Part shown: positions 17,778-25,827 of the stretch, one piece after another
How the letters are laid out: every line of letters begins with the position of its first letter
Numbering within the stretch: position 1 is the first letter of the stretch
DNA from: Granulicella sp.
Lineage (GTDB): Bacteria; Acidobacteriota; Terriglobia; Terriglobales; Acidobacteriaceae
Length of the DNA: 37,557 nucleotides
Direction: 5' to 3'
Assembly: GCA_025357875.1 (NCBI GenBank)
Contig: JANYLK010000025.1
Location: 1 to 37,557 of the forward strand
Program-made: the position numbers and the translations under genes
Notes under the pieces: generated by a model
Databases searched by the model: none
Told to the model about the DNA's origin: nothing
Seen by the model: only the letters and a program-made list of their open reading frames with translations

Positions 17778-19030
17778 AAGCCTTAGCGTTCCCTTCTCCG
17801 GTGAACCGAAAAGCCAAGAGAGCTAATCCGTTCGTCCGACAAGCCCACGCTGTCATTTTGAGCGCAGCGAAGAACCCCCGTATTGGTCTTTTCTGTTGCC
17901 TGTTCTTCGCGATCACCTCCGCTCTTGACGCCAGCACCCTCACCCACATCCGCCAAACCAAAACCCTCCGCTGTGGCATCAACCAGGAAACACCCGAATA
18001 CTCCTCAACCGACGACCACGGCGCCCGCATCGCCTTCGACACTGACATCTGCCGAGCCGTCGCCATCGCAATCCTCGGCCCAAAGGCCCGCACCACCGTC
18101 ACAACCTACCCTGACGACGTGGCCACCACCGCCGCCCTCCACAATCGCAAGATCGATCTGATCCCAACCCAGACTCTCGACCTCACGCACGCCAGCGACC
18201 CATCTCTCACCTTTAGCCCGCCACTGCTCCACGACGGCGTAGGCTTTCTCGTCCCCATCGCCGCCAGCCTCACCCGTGCCGATCAACTTAGCGAAAAGAA
18301 AATCTGCTTCCTCGGCGAGACCCAAGTAGAAGTAGCCCTGCGCACCTGGTTCACTCAGCAGCACCTTGCCTTTCTTCCCTTTCCCTTCCAGGAAGAAGGC
18401 GAGATGGAAGCCGCGTTCGTCACCGGAAACTGCACCGCACTTGCCGGCGACCTCACCCGTCTCGCCACCACACGCCTTGCGTTCGGCCCACTCGCCTCCC
18501 GCTATGCGCTGCTCCCGGATCAAATCTCGCAGGACCCACTCGCCGCCGCATCCCGCTCCGACGACCCCGCCTTCGCCAACATCGTTCTCTGGACCATCGA
18601 AGTCCTTCTTAACGCCGAACAGAGTGGCCTCACCCAACACAGCACCGCTTTGTCGTCATCCCCCAGCGCCCCACTTGTGTCTTCCGGCATTTCCCCTCTG
18701 TTGTCATCCCGTCGCCACCCTTCGTTGTCGTCCCGTAGCGCCCCTTTGTCATCCCGTAGCGAAGCAAAGGGATCTACTTCTCCTCCTTCTGTTTCTTCTC
18801 CCCCTCTTCCCCTCAACCCCACACTCCAAATCCTCACCGGCCAAACCCATGAAATCGGCACCCGCCTCGGTCTCGACAATGCCTCGGCCACGCATGTCAT
18901 CGCCGCCATAGGCAACTACGGCGAACTCTACAACCGCGACTTGGGCGACGGCTCTCCCCTCAAACTGCCGCAAGCCCTAAACCGTCTCGACACCCAGGGC
19001 GGCCTCATGTTTCCCCTGCCACTGAAGTGA
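17774..19030 (+). CDS. Periplasmic family-3 solute-binding protein carrying coded repeat insertions
   Basis: A 418-residue protein related to amino-acid ABC transporter binding proteins (SBP_bac_3, AapJ/GltI type). Recognisable segments are LRCGINQETPEYSSTDDHG, FDTDICRAVAIAILGP, IDLIPTQTLDLTHASDPSLTFSPPLLHDGVGFLV, and AAFVTGNCTALAGDLTRLA. The normal C-terminal part (IVLWTIEVLLNAEQSGLT … IGNYGELYNRDLGDGSPLKLP) is split by a Ser/Pro-rich insert, residues ~293-350, made of 8-residue repeats. The N-terminus is also odd: the hydrophobic signal core (IGLFCCLFFAITSALDA) starts only at residue ~37, after a stretch coded by another dispersed repeat (17851-17887). A start at TTG 17857 would restore a normal signal length. 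No ABC permease or ATPase genes are adjacent, so it is an orphan. It overlaps the phosphoesterase by ATGA. Confidence 0.85.
   Translation: MKALAFPSPVNRKAKRANPFVRQAHAVILSAAKNPRIGLFCCLFFAITSALDASTLTHIRQTKTLRCGINQETPEYSSTDDHGARIAFDTDICRAVAIAILGPKARTTVTTYPDDVATTAALHNRKIDLIPTQTLDLTHASDPSLTFSPPLLHDGVGFLVPIAASLTRADQLSEKKICFLGETQVEVALRTWFTQQHLAFLPFPFQEEGEMEAAFVTGNCTALAGDLTRLATTRLAFGPLASRYALLPDQISQDPLAAASRSDDPAFANIVLWTIEVLLNAEQSGLTQHSTALSSSPSAPLVSSGISPLLSSRRHPSLSSRSAPLSSRSEAKGSTSPPSVSSPPLPLNPTLQILTGQTHEIGTRLGLDNASATHVIAAIGNYGELYNRDLGDGSPLKLPQALNRLDTQGGLMFPLPLK
17851..17887 (+). repeat. Dispersed repeat, 'GTCATTTTGAGCGCAGCGAAG' type, within the coding frame
   Basis: A 37-bp segment matching by recollection a dispersed intergenic repeat common in acidobacterial and some other genomes. 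Here it is read in frame as AVILSAAKNPRIG just before the signal-peptide core of the solute-binding protein. No second copy of this exact form was found in the window; the related form is at 18746-18769. Confidence 0.6.
18650..18769 (+). repeat. Five-unit 24-bp tandem repeat coding for 8-residue repeats
   Basis: Units start at 18650, 18674, 18698, 18722 and 18746. The shared core is TTGTCATCCCGTAGCGCCCC or a diverged form; the GTCATCCC-like core recurs at 18655, 18679, 18703, 18727 and 18748. The translation is LSSSPSAP, LVSSGISP, LLSSRRHP, SLSSRSAP, LSSRSEAK. The last unit runs on into AGCGAAGCAAAGGGATCT, the intact form of a known dispersed repeat type. The period is a multiple of three, so the host reading frame is kept. 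Confidence 0.85.
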
Positions 19031-19418
19031 GCTGGCGACATCGCAAAAAAAAGTTTCACCGGTTTGCTCAGCAAAATCGCGTGTCAAGCCCTCAAACCAA
19101 TAAATATTGACATAAGTGACTTCATTGCAAGCACTTACCGCAACAAAATAGTTGGCGTAACAGTTATGGTCAACCCGGTATGATCAATGTATAGATAAAA
19201 ATTCAACTGGCAAAACTCAGCCCACCCGCGACCGGAGGGATGGCGAGGCGCGCCGAGAACCGGCTAAGTCGTTGACTCCCGGGATTTTAGCAGCAAGTCT
19301 TTTAGAAGCCAGATCTTGCAGATCCAGGCATCCACTAACGAGCACAAAACACATAGCTTATCGCCAAGATGTATATGGGGGAGGGGGGTGGGGGTACAGA
19401 ATATCCCGAGGCAGATCG
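19031..19418. other. 388-bp convergent non-coding region
   Basis: It lies between the stops of the solute-binding protein (plus) and the CocE-type hydrolase (minus). The base composition is more AT-rich than the neighbours between 19080 and 19220. It holds an inverted repeat GATCT-TGC-AGATC at 19312-19324, a guanine tract at 19377-19394, and an A8 run near 19046. No ORF with coding character, no tRNA fold and no transposase remnant was recognised. Confidence 0.5.
19377..19394 (+). repeat. Guanine tract G5-A-G6-T-G5
   Basis: Sixteen of eighteen bases are G on the plus strand. It starts 25 bases after, and lies within, the 3' flank of the hydrolase gene that ends at 19419. It could form a guanine quadruplex or be a slippage site. 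It does not meet the strict four-tracts-of-three rule because the middle G6 has no internal loop base. Confidence 0.7.
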
Positions 19419-21590
19419 CTACTTCGCTACTTCGAACTCCAACCGCGACGGGTAATTCGCCGAGCCATAGATCGTTACCGTTTCAGGTTTGTAGGCATTC
19501 TTCGCAGCGGTCATGATGTTTGGCACAAACGTCTGAGGGTTCCGATCGTAAAGCGGAAACCAGCTCGACTGCACCTCCACCATGATCCTGTGGCCTTTCA
19601 GGAAAGTGTGATCGACGCCGTGCAGGCTCCACTTCAACTCATTCACCGCACCCGGCGTCAGCGGCTGCGGATGTTCAAAGCTTTTGAGATATCGCCCACG
19701 AAAGATCTCTTCCGCAATCATTAACTGGTACCCGGTAACGGGCGAGGGCGCATCGTCCGGATACACATCGATCAGCTTCACAATCCAGTCTGCATCGCTT
19801 CCTGTTGTCGCGGCAAACAGGTCAGCCGTCACATCCCCGGTGATGGTCACGTCATGATCGAGCGCCGGCATGATGAAGTTTGCGACGTCTTTGCGGCTCG
19901 TAATGAAGCGCTGATCTTCCACGAGCCACGTGTACCAATTTGAGCCCGGCGCATACGTCGACTGGATCGGTCGATGGCGATACGGGATCGGGTTGGCTGG
20001 ATCTGCAACGTAGGTCGCCGCAACCATATCCTGTCCGCCAGTCGGAGCCACAAAGCTTAACTGGCCTCCCGGTTCAAGATAGAGATTTGCACTAGCAAAG
20101 CCGTCCACCGGAGGCCATACGTCGTACCGCATCCACTTGTTCACGCCGGTGCGGAAGCTGGCTGTGTCAGTTAGATCGAATCCTGGTCTGTCCTTCAGGT
20201 ACTTCTCAAAGAAAGGAAATTCCATGGTCTTGCGATATTCGATCCCGGTCGCCTCCCCGAAGTCCACCGTCCCAAAAGAAGACCCAAGTTTGCGGCCCTC
20301 ATTCTTCCATCCACCATGGTTCCACGGTCCAAGCACGAGGAAAATCTCATGCCTGTCATCATGTTTCTTGAGCACGGCATATTGCGCCTGCGTTCCCCAC
20401 ATGTCCTCCTGATCCCAGTACCCGCCTACCTCAAGCGTAGGCAAGGTGACATGGCTCAGCCGATTTTCAACCGCCATGTCCTGCCAGAACTTCGTGTATT
20501 CCGGCTGGTCGAGAAATGCCCGCGCGGTCGGTAACTCTCTCATGTCTTGAAAAGCCGTCGCAGCCGCACCCACAAAGTTGACGTGCTTCAGAAAGAAATC
20601 ATAGGTGTCGCCCTTCAGGTTCACGGGCGCGTTAGTCTTTTGCGCCTCCATCTGCTGCACGTAGTCAAAGCCGTAACTCTGCCGAAATGCGCCGTTATGA
20701 AAGAAATCATCGCCCATCCAAACGTCCGTCATCGGCGCCTGCGGAGAGATTGCCTTCACCGCGGGATGCGCATCGATGCCCGCCATTATTGCCAGGAAGC
20801 CTCCGTAAGACAGACCAAGAACGCCGACGCGGCCATTGTTATTCGGCTCATTCCTGAGCAGCCAGTCGACCGTGTCGTAGGCGTCTGTACTCTCGTCAAT
20901 CTTCGTCTTGTTTCCATGCTCAACGATCGGCCGGTTCATCACGAACTGTCCTTCTGACTTGTATCTTCCGCGGACGTCTTGATAGACGAGAATGTATCCG
21001 CTCGCAGCTAACTCGGGCTTTTCCAGATTGACGCTCGCCGAATCCGAGCCATCGACGCCGTATGGTGTCCGATCTATCAGGAACGGCAGTATCTCGCCCG
21101 CTTCGACGTGTTCCGGTCGCAGAATCACCGCATGCAATCGTGCGCCATCGCGCATCGGAATCATCACGTCCTGACGCGTGTACGGTCGAAAATGGCTGAG
21201 TCGTACGCCTCCCGTGCTGATCCGCTTCGCCTCTTCGAGAACCCTGGCATCCGCATCCAGTAGGATCCTCAGTCCAGTGACGGAACCATCAGCGCCCCGC
21301 AGGAAGATGACGTGGGATGCTAGCGCAGCGACTACAAAATGATCCTGAGTCGTGTCGGGAACAAGCTGCCGCCGCAGCCGGCCTTCGCGCTCCTCGTAAA
21401 GTTTCCCGGCCTCACGATAAACCGACATAACAACGTCGGGATTTGAGTTCCATCGGTACTCGCCGACATACTGGCCGAATTCAGGCGGTGAGATCGCTCT
21501 CTGGGCAAGCCCGGGATCGCAGGCAGCAGTCATCACCACGGCTAGCAAGACGAATAGCAGCCGTGATCGCAGAATTTGCAGGGTGTTCAA
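19419..21590 (-). CDS. CocE/NonD-family alpha/beta hydrolase (X-Pro dipeptidyl-peptidase S15 type), secreted
   Basis: A 723-residue exported hydrolase related to cocaine esterase, alpha-amino-acid ester hydrolases and S15 peptidases. An N-terminal signal sequence (residues ~9-30) is followed by a small beta-rich domain (about 38-112, YVGEYRWNSNPDVVMSVYRE, like the DUF3471 modules attached to serine hydrolases). The catalytic domain has RDGARLHAVILRP, YQDVRGRYKSEG, nucleophile S261 in GLSYGG, acid D393 in GGYWDQED and H425 in GPWNHGGW. The C-terminal jelly-roll domain begins around residue 560 (DHDVTITGDVTADLFAATTG). The substrate (peptide, ester or beta-lactam-like amide) cannot be chosen from sequence. 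The ATG at 21590 follows the CDGSH gene by 12 bases, so the two are likely one transcript. Confidence 0.92.
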   Translation of the reverse strand: MNTLQILRSRLLFVLLAVVMTAACDPGLAQRAISPPEFGQYVGEYRWNSNPDVVMSVYREAGKLYEEREGRLRRQLVPDTTQDHFVVAALASHVIFLRGADGSVTGLRILLDADARVLEEAKRISTGGVRLSHFRPYTRQDVMIPMRDGARLHAVILRPEHVEAGEILPFLIDRTPYGVDGSDSASVNLEKPELAASGYILVYQDVRGRYKSEGQFVMNRPIVEHGNKTKIDESTDAYDTVDWLLRNEPNNNGRVGVLGLSYGGFLAIMAGIDAHPAVKAISPQAPMTDVWMGDDFFHNGAFRQSYGFDYVQQMEAQKTNAPVNLKGDTYDFFLKHVNFVGAAATAFQDMRELPTARAFLDQPEYTKFWQDMAVENRLSHVTLPTLEVGGYWDQEDMWGTQAQYAVLKKHDDRHEIFLVLGPWNHGGWKNEGRKLGSSFGTVDFGEATGIEYRKTMEFPFFEKYLKDRPGFDLTDTASFRTGVNKWMRYDVWPPVDGFASANLYLEPGGQLSFVAPTGGQDMVAATYVADPANPIPYRHRPIQSTYAPGSNWYTWLVEDQRFITSRKDVANFIMPALDHDVTITGDVTADLFAATTGSDADWIVKLIDVYPDDAPSPVTGYQLMIAEEIFRGRYLKSFEHPQPLTPGAVNELKWSLHGVDHTFLKGHRIMVEVQSSWFPLYDRNPQTFVPNIMTAAKNAYKPETVTIYGSANYPSRLEFEVAK

Positions 21591-21602
21591 TTGAGCCAGC
21601 CT

Positions 21603-21821
21603 CTAGGTCAGGTTTGCTGGGCTGGTCGTGCACTGAAAGCCGATCCGGTTATGCGCGCCGTCGCAGAACGGCCGCTTCTCGCTCGCTCCACATCGGCAAA
21701 GCGACACGGCAGGCTTGCCAGTAAGGTCCCACTCTTTGCCGTCCGCATCGCACAGCACAATAGCTCCCTCGACCCGCAGCGGGCCGTTCGGACGAACGGT
21801 AATCTTTACAGGTTCAGACAT
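21603..21821 (-). CDS. CDGSH-type iron-sulfur protein
   Basis: A 72-residue protein with the CDGSH zinc-finger-like motif that holds a 2Fe-2S cluster through three Cys and one His. The pattern C-x-C-x2-S-x3-P-x-C-D-G-x2-H is complete (CRCGASEKRPFCDGAH, about residues 42-57). The N-terminal beta strand KITVRPNGPLRVEGAIVLCD is the usual lead-in. ATG 21821 is chosen because the family starts at this strand; the same frame is open for 37 codons upstream without features. It is probably a cytoplasmic redox or cluster-transfer protein. It precedes the CocE-type hydrolase by 12 bases and lies 107 bases after the NtrC-type regulator. Confidence 0.9.
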   Translation of the reverse strand: MSEPVKITVRPNGPLRVEGAIVLCDADGKEWDLTGKPAVSLCRCGASEKRPFCDGAHNRIGFQCTTSPANLT

Positions 21822-21897
21822 GAATACACTCACTCCAGAGATTGTTAGTCTGCCGTATACCGGCAAATCCCAGCATAGCAGCAGGGGCGCTCTGTGG

Positions 21898-21916
21898 CTG
21901 GACACACTCAGTCCAG
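21898..21916 (-). repeat. Inverted repeat between the NtrC-type regulator and the CDGSH gene
   Basis: CTGGAC-ACACTCA-GTCCAG gives a 6-bp stem and a 7-base loop, 13 bases after the regulator stop (21929). There is no T-run after it on the minus strand, so it is a weak terminator at best; it could equally be an operator. Confidence 0.35.
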
Positions 21917-21928
21917 TGAGTTGACGAT

Positions 21929-23536
21929 TCAATCGTCCATCGACACGTCTGCTTGCTTAAGACCGTACTCTTTCAACTTGCGATAGAGGGTCGTCTTGCC
22001 GATTCCGAGCAGACGCGCAGCCATCAGTTTGTCTCCCTTCAGTTGCCGTATCGTCCCTAAGATCGCCTTCTTCTCCATATCGGCGATTGAGACGATCGCG
22101 CTGGCTAAAAGCCCTTGACCGTCACCCAAGCCGTCTTTGAACTTGCCGCAAACCGGGCCGTCTTCCCGGCGATGTTCGCAGAAGTTCTGCAACTGCGTCG
22201 GCAGATCCACTGTGTGCAAAATGGGACCTGAGGACATTGCGCAGGTGCGCTCGATTGCATGCTGAAGTTCGCGTACATTACCAGGCCAGTCGTACTCGAG
22301 CATCAGCCGAACAGCGTCGTCGGAGAAACAATGTGCCTTGCCGGTCTCGCGCTGGACACGCTCTAGGAAATACTCAATCAGCACCGCGATATCCTCTATG
22401 CGTTCACGCAGCGGAGGGATCTTCAAACCCACCACATTCAGCCGGAAGTACAGGTCTTTGCGAAACTGCCCCTGCTCCACCATCGAGGTTAGATCGCGGT
22501 TGGTCGCAGCCAGAATTCGCGCCGAGATGGCAACCGAGTGTGTCGATCCGACAGGCCGCACCTCTTTCTCCTGCAGAGCGCGCAGCAATTTAGCTTGTAA
22601 CTCCAGAGGTAATTCACCGATCTCATCCAGAAATACCGTTCCTCCGCCAGCCGCCGTAAGCAATCCTTCCTTGGCACGGTCCGCACCGGTAAACGCTCCT
22701 TTCACATGTCCAAACAACTCACTCTCAATCAGCGTCGGGACCAGTGACCCGCAATCCACCGGAATGAACGGCTTCGCGGCATTGGGTCCGCTGCTGTGGA
22801 TCGATCGTGCCACCACCTCCTTGCCGGTGCCACTTTCACCAAGAATCAGCACAGGATGATTCGAAAACGCAACCTTCGACAAGATGCGGTAGACCTTCTC
22901 CATCCCGGGGGAAGTCCCGACCAGATCGCCCATGCCCCGCTGTGTACGCAGCCGTTCTCGCAGCATGCGGCTCTGTAGGTCGACATGAAGCCCGCGGCTT
23001 GATTTATCCAGCACCGCAGTCAACTCCTCGAGCGCGAATGGTTTAGTTAGATAGTCTCCGGCTCCAATGCGCATCGCCTCCACCGCCGAAGACACCGTAG
23101 CAAACGCTGTCATTACCACTACGGCAATCTTTGGATAGAGCGTCTTTACCTGGCCAAGAAGACTCAAACCGCCGCCTCCCGGAAGCTTCAGGTCAAGCAG
23201 AAGCATGTCCACTGGCTGCTCTCTTAGAACCGCGAGAGCCTCTGGCACACTTCCCGCCGCAAGCACGGTTAAGCCCATTCCACTCGCTATCTCGCAACAT
23301 GCTTTCCGCAAAGAGGCGTCATCGTCCACTACCAGGATGCGCAGCGCAGGCATACCTTCCGGGAGGTGGGACAGGTTGATCTTCGATCTGGTAGCGACTG
23401 GAACCCGGGCAAGCCCCGCCGGAGCAGGCAAGACTGAGGTTGCACCATGGAGCGCTTCGCGCGCTCCGATGACCAGATGGTTCAATTCGCGGTGATCTGA
23501 CTTCACCGACGGAGGGAGAAGATAAGAGTCTGACAT
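21929..23536 (-). CDS. NtrC-family sigma-54-dependent response regulator
   Basis: A 535-residue three-domain activator. After a 62-residue N-terminal extension of no clear fold comes the receiver (about 66-182), with D71-D73, phosphoacceptor D115 (MLLLDLKLPG), T in VVMTAFA and K in YLTKPFALEEL. The AAA+ domain has LGESGTGKEVVARSIH, the sigma-54 contact loop GAFTGA, GTVFLDEIGELPLELQ and FRKDLYFRLNVV. The C-terminal Fis-type HTH is intact (GDKLMAARLLGIGKTTLYRKLKEYGL). The start is ATG 23536, whose A is the last base of the kinase TGA (TGATG), so translation is coupled. It is the cognate regulator of the preceding kinase, activating sigma-54 promoters not located here. Confidence 0.95.
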   Translation of the reverse strand: MSDSYLLPPSVKSDHRELNHLVIGAREALHGATSVLPAPAGLARVPVATRSKINLSHLPEGMPALRILVVDDDASLRKACCEIASGMGLTVLAAGSVPEALAVLREQPVDMLLLDLKLPGGGGLSLLGQVKTLYPKIAVVVMTAFATVSSAVEAMRIGAGDYLTKPFALEELTAVLDKSSRGLHVDLQSRMLRERLRTQRGMGDLVGTSPGMEKVYRILSKVAFSNHPVLILGESGTGKEVVARSIHSSGPNAAKPFIPVDCGSLVPTLIESELFGHVKGAFTGADRAKEGLLTAAGGGTVFLDEIGELPLELQAKLLRALQEKEVRPVGSTHSVAISARILAATNRDLTSMVEQGQFRKDLYFRLNVVGLKIPPLRERIEDIAVLIEYFLERVQRETGKAHCFSDDAVRLMLEYDWPGNVRELQHAIERTCAMSSGPILHTVDLPTQLQNFCEHRREDGPVCGKFKDGLGDGQGLLASAIVSIADMEKKAILGTIRQLKGDKLMAARLLGIGKTTLYRKLKEYGLKQADVSMDD

Positions 23537-24735
23537 CAATCAACTATCTCCATCCCCATCTCTAAGTTTTCCAGGCGTTGCGACTGGGCTCCCCCCGATT
23601 CGGTGGGATTCTGAAGCCCCAGAGAAGCCGGTGACTCGAGCGCTGAGTCCGGCAGATCGCCCGTCCCATTCCCTGCCTCAGCCGTCGCCACAATAGGCCA
23701 TTCAATCTGGACCCGGGTTCCGATCTTTGGTTCACTCATCACTCGAATCTCTCCTTCTGAGGCAGCTACCAAATCAAGGACGACACCAAAACCAATCCCG
23801 TGGCCCCCTCGCGATCTCGCGCCGGTTCCGGCGAGAAGTCGTTGAAGCTGTTGCGTGTCCATTCCCCTGCCCGCATCCTCAACTACTAGTCTTACCCGCT
23901 GGAACGGCCATGGCTTGTGTTCGCCGACACTGCTGACCAAGGGACCCACCAGGATCCGTATTGCAGCAGGGGAGTTCTCTAGGGTGCCTAATGCCGATCC
24001 ACCGCTGGGCGAGGTTTGAGCACCCATAGCCGCCGTCGCGTTCCGGACCAGGTTGACGAGAATTCGCTCAACCACTTCATCCCGTACCCTCACGGCTACC
24101 GCTGCTGCCGGACCATATTCAATTTCAATGGTCCTGCCGCTCGCCACACGGCTCAGCAGGCCTGAACAACGCTCGACGACACTGCGAAGGCTTACCGCCT
24201 TAGTGGTATGTTCGCTTCCCCCGCTGGTCTCGCCGCTCTTCGCCCCTCCGCTCAAAGAGGTTTTTGCTCCGTCTGCCCTCGTCGAGTCCACAGGCGCGGT
24301 GACCTTATCCTCCAAGACAAACAAGGACTGCATCAGGTGATCAATGAGTGACTTGCTTCGCGCACCAAGAAGGCGTAATTCCTCGGGATACTCGCGATGC
24401 TCCGGCTTCAAGACGCCCGGCATTGAGAGAAGATCGCAATAGAGCCCGATCGTTCCCATCAGGTTGCGAGCGTCGTGGAGCATTCCCTCTCCTCTCATCG
24501 TGCCTGGGAACGACTCTGATTGTTGATTCCTCAGCGCCTGTAATCCGCGGGGCATGGTGGCAGCGCCCTGTTGCAATCCTCGTGCACGAAGGCGGGAAGC
24601 CCTGGCATGATTTGTTAGATACGGCGTGAGTACTCCACACTTGCTCTGCATCCCTGAGGCGTTCAAACTCTGCTTGGCCCGCACACGACACTCCGTTTGC
24701 CTGCTTTCTCCTTTGTTGGAGACCCAGACACTCAT
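23536..24735 (-). CDS. Soluble histidine kinase, partner of the NtrC-type regulator
   Basis: About 399 residues from ATG 24735; the start is uncertain because no candidate has a good ribosome binding site, and M at 24555 is possible. The phosphoacceptor helix is MLHDARNLMGTIGLYCDLL, with H87 in an HDARN H-box of the NtrB-like class. The ATPase domain has the N-box ILVNLVRNATAAMG, G1 VEDAGRGMD and G2 GGHGIGFGVVLDLVAASEG, ending in GTRVQIEWP. About 45 residues after the ATPase domain are low complexity. There is no transmembrane segment and no recognised PAS, GAF or other sensor domain; the ~85-residue N-terminus is basic and has two cysteines. The signal is therefore probably cytoplasmic or delivered by a partner protein. 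Confidence 0.88.
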   Translation of the reverse strand: MSVWVSNKGESRQTECRVRAKQSLNASGMQSKCGVLTPYLTNHARASRLRARGLQQGAATMPRGLQALRNQQSESFPGTMRGEGMLHDARNLMGTIGLYCDLLSMPGVLKPEHREYPEELRLLGARSKSLIDHLMQSLFVLEDKVTAPVDSTRADGAKTSLSGGAKSGETSGGSEHTTKAVSLRSVVERCSGLLSRVASGRTIEIEYGPAAAVAVRVRDEVVERILVNLVRNATAAMGAQTSPSGGSALGTLENSPAAIRILVGPLVSSVGEHKPWPFQRVRLVVEDAGRGMDTQQLQRLLAGTGARSRGGHGIGFGVVLDLVAASEGEIRVMSEPKIGTRVQIEWPIVATAEAGNGTGDLPDSALESPASLGLQNPTESGGAQSQRLENLEMGMEIVD

Positions 24736-25026
24736 GCTGTTATCAGGTCGAGTGCCAAACTGGTACAACCCACGTAACTAGCTGAAAGAAACACCACAAC
24801 AGTAATTCCTTAGGATCGCGGTTGTGCCGTAAATTCCAAAATGGGACACCCAGAACCCGTCTATAGGACAAAACTCGTGTGAACATAAAGATTCTTTAAT
24901 ATTCCCTAATTGGGACAGTCTCGCCAATTCGGGAATGCGTTGAGCGACCTGCTCGGAGATTCTACGTTTTCCCTTATTCATTCTCAGTCGAGCATCACAG
25001 CCTGCGACCGACACTATAATCGCGCC
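24736..25026. other. Divergent intergenic region between the kinase and rph
   Basis: Relatively AT-rich. It contains two similar stretches, AAATGGGACAC (near 24839) and AATTGGGACAG (near 24908), and an imperfect inverted repeat CCTAATTGGG … CCAATTCGGG (about 24904-24943). These could be operators but no factor is implied. No promoter is called with confidence. Confidence 0.35.
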
Positions 25027-25803
25027 ATGGCCCTAGTTCACGAATCACACGAATCCCATACCCACTCTACCCCGCAGATATTCCGTCCCGATGGCCGTCC
25101 GGCCAACGCACTTCGACCGGTTCGGTTCACTCCCGGATTCGTTGCAACCGCCGAAGGCTCCGTGCTCATTGAGACCGGCAACACGCGCGTCCTGTGCAAT
25201 GCAACCATCGAGTCCGGTGTTCCTGGATGGATGCGCAACTCTGGTCGTGGCTGGGTCACGGCCGAATACGGAATGTTACCGCGCGCTACTCTGACGCGTA
25301 CTCCGCGGGAGTCGGAACGCGGCAAAATTGGTGGCAGAACCCACGAGATCCAGCGGCTGATCGGGCGCTCGCTTCGCGCTGTGGTGGATATGAGGGCTCT
25401 GGGTGAGCGCACCATAATCCTTGATTGCGATGTGCTGCAGGCGGATGGCGGAACGCGGACTGCAGCGATTACTGGAGCATCAGTTGCGCTCGCCATTGCG
25501 CTCGGCAAACTGGTCGCCGCGGGGACATTGAAGACCTCGCCGATGCGCCAGATGCTGGCAGCAACTTCGGTCGGCATCGTGGATGGCAACATCCTGCTTG
25601 ACCTCGCGTACGAGGAGGATTCGCGCGCGGATGTCGACATGAACGTTGTCATGCTTGCGGACGGCGGCTTGGTCGAGACGCAGGCCACAGCCGAACGCGT
25701 TTCCTATAGCCGCACTCAACTTACGGCAATGCTCGACTACGCAGAAAAAGGCATTGGCGAGTTGCTTGTTGCACAGCAGGCAGCGCTAACGGCCGCAAGC
25801 TAG
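25027..25803 (+). CDS. rph: Ribonuclease PH
   Basis: A 258-residue phosphate-dependent 3'-5' exoribonuclease that trims tRNA 3' ends and releases nucleoside diphosphates. Motifs seen are [15 protein letters not shown] at the N-terminus, [16 protein letters not shown], the basic RNA-binding segment [19 protein letters not shown], the phosphate and metal site [23 protein letters not shown], and [19 protein letters not shown] with the catalytic aspartates. The length matches the hexameric bacterial enzyme (about 240-260). ATG 25027 is chosen because the upstream part of the open frame has no family similarity. The gene converges with the secreted protein at 25828 with only 24 bases between. No rdgB homologue follows, although the two are often neighbours. 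Confidence 0.95.
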   Translation: MALVHESHESHTHSTPQIFRPDGRPANALRPVRFTPGFVATAEGSVLIETGNTRVLCNATIESGVPGWMRNSGRGWVTAEYGMLPRATLTRTPRESERGKIGGRTHEIQRLIGRSLRAVVDMRALGERTIILDCDVLQADGGTRTAAITGASVALAIALGKLVAAGTLKTSPMRQMLAATSVGIVDGNILLDLAYEEDSRADVDMNVVMLADGGLVETQATAERVSYSRTQLTAMLDYAEKGIGELLVAQQAALTAAS

Positions 25804-25827
25804 CAGACCATTGTTTAGGCAATCACG

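Noticed and set aside
18005..18640. 211-codon antisense frame opposite the solute-binding protein
   Set aside because: Glycine/valine/glutamate-rich translation with no motifs, explained by the GC-rich codon pattern of the sense gene.
18650..18769. CRISPR array
   Set aside because: Units are directly adjacent with no spacers and are translated in frame; this is a simple tandem repeat.
19198..19340. tRNA gene or attachment site in the 388-bp gap
   Set aside because: No cloverleaf or T-loop could be drawn, and no integrase or direct repeat pair flanks it.
24742..24757. Sigma-54 promoter (TGGCAC…CTGAT) before the histidine kinase
   Set aside because: The -24 half matches, but the invariant -12 GC is GA, and the site lies too close to the chosen ATG.
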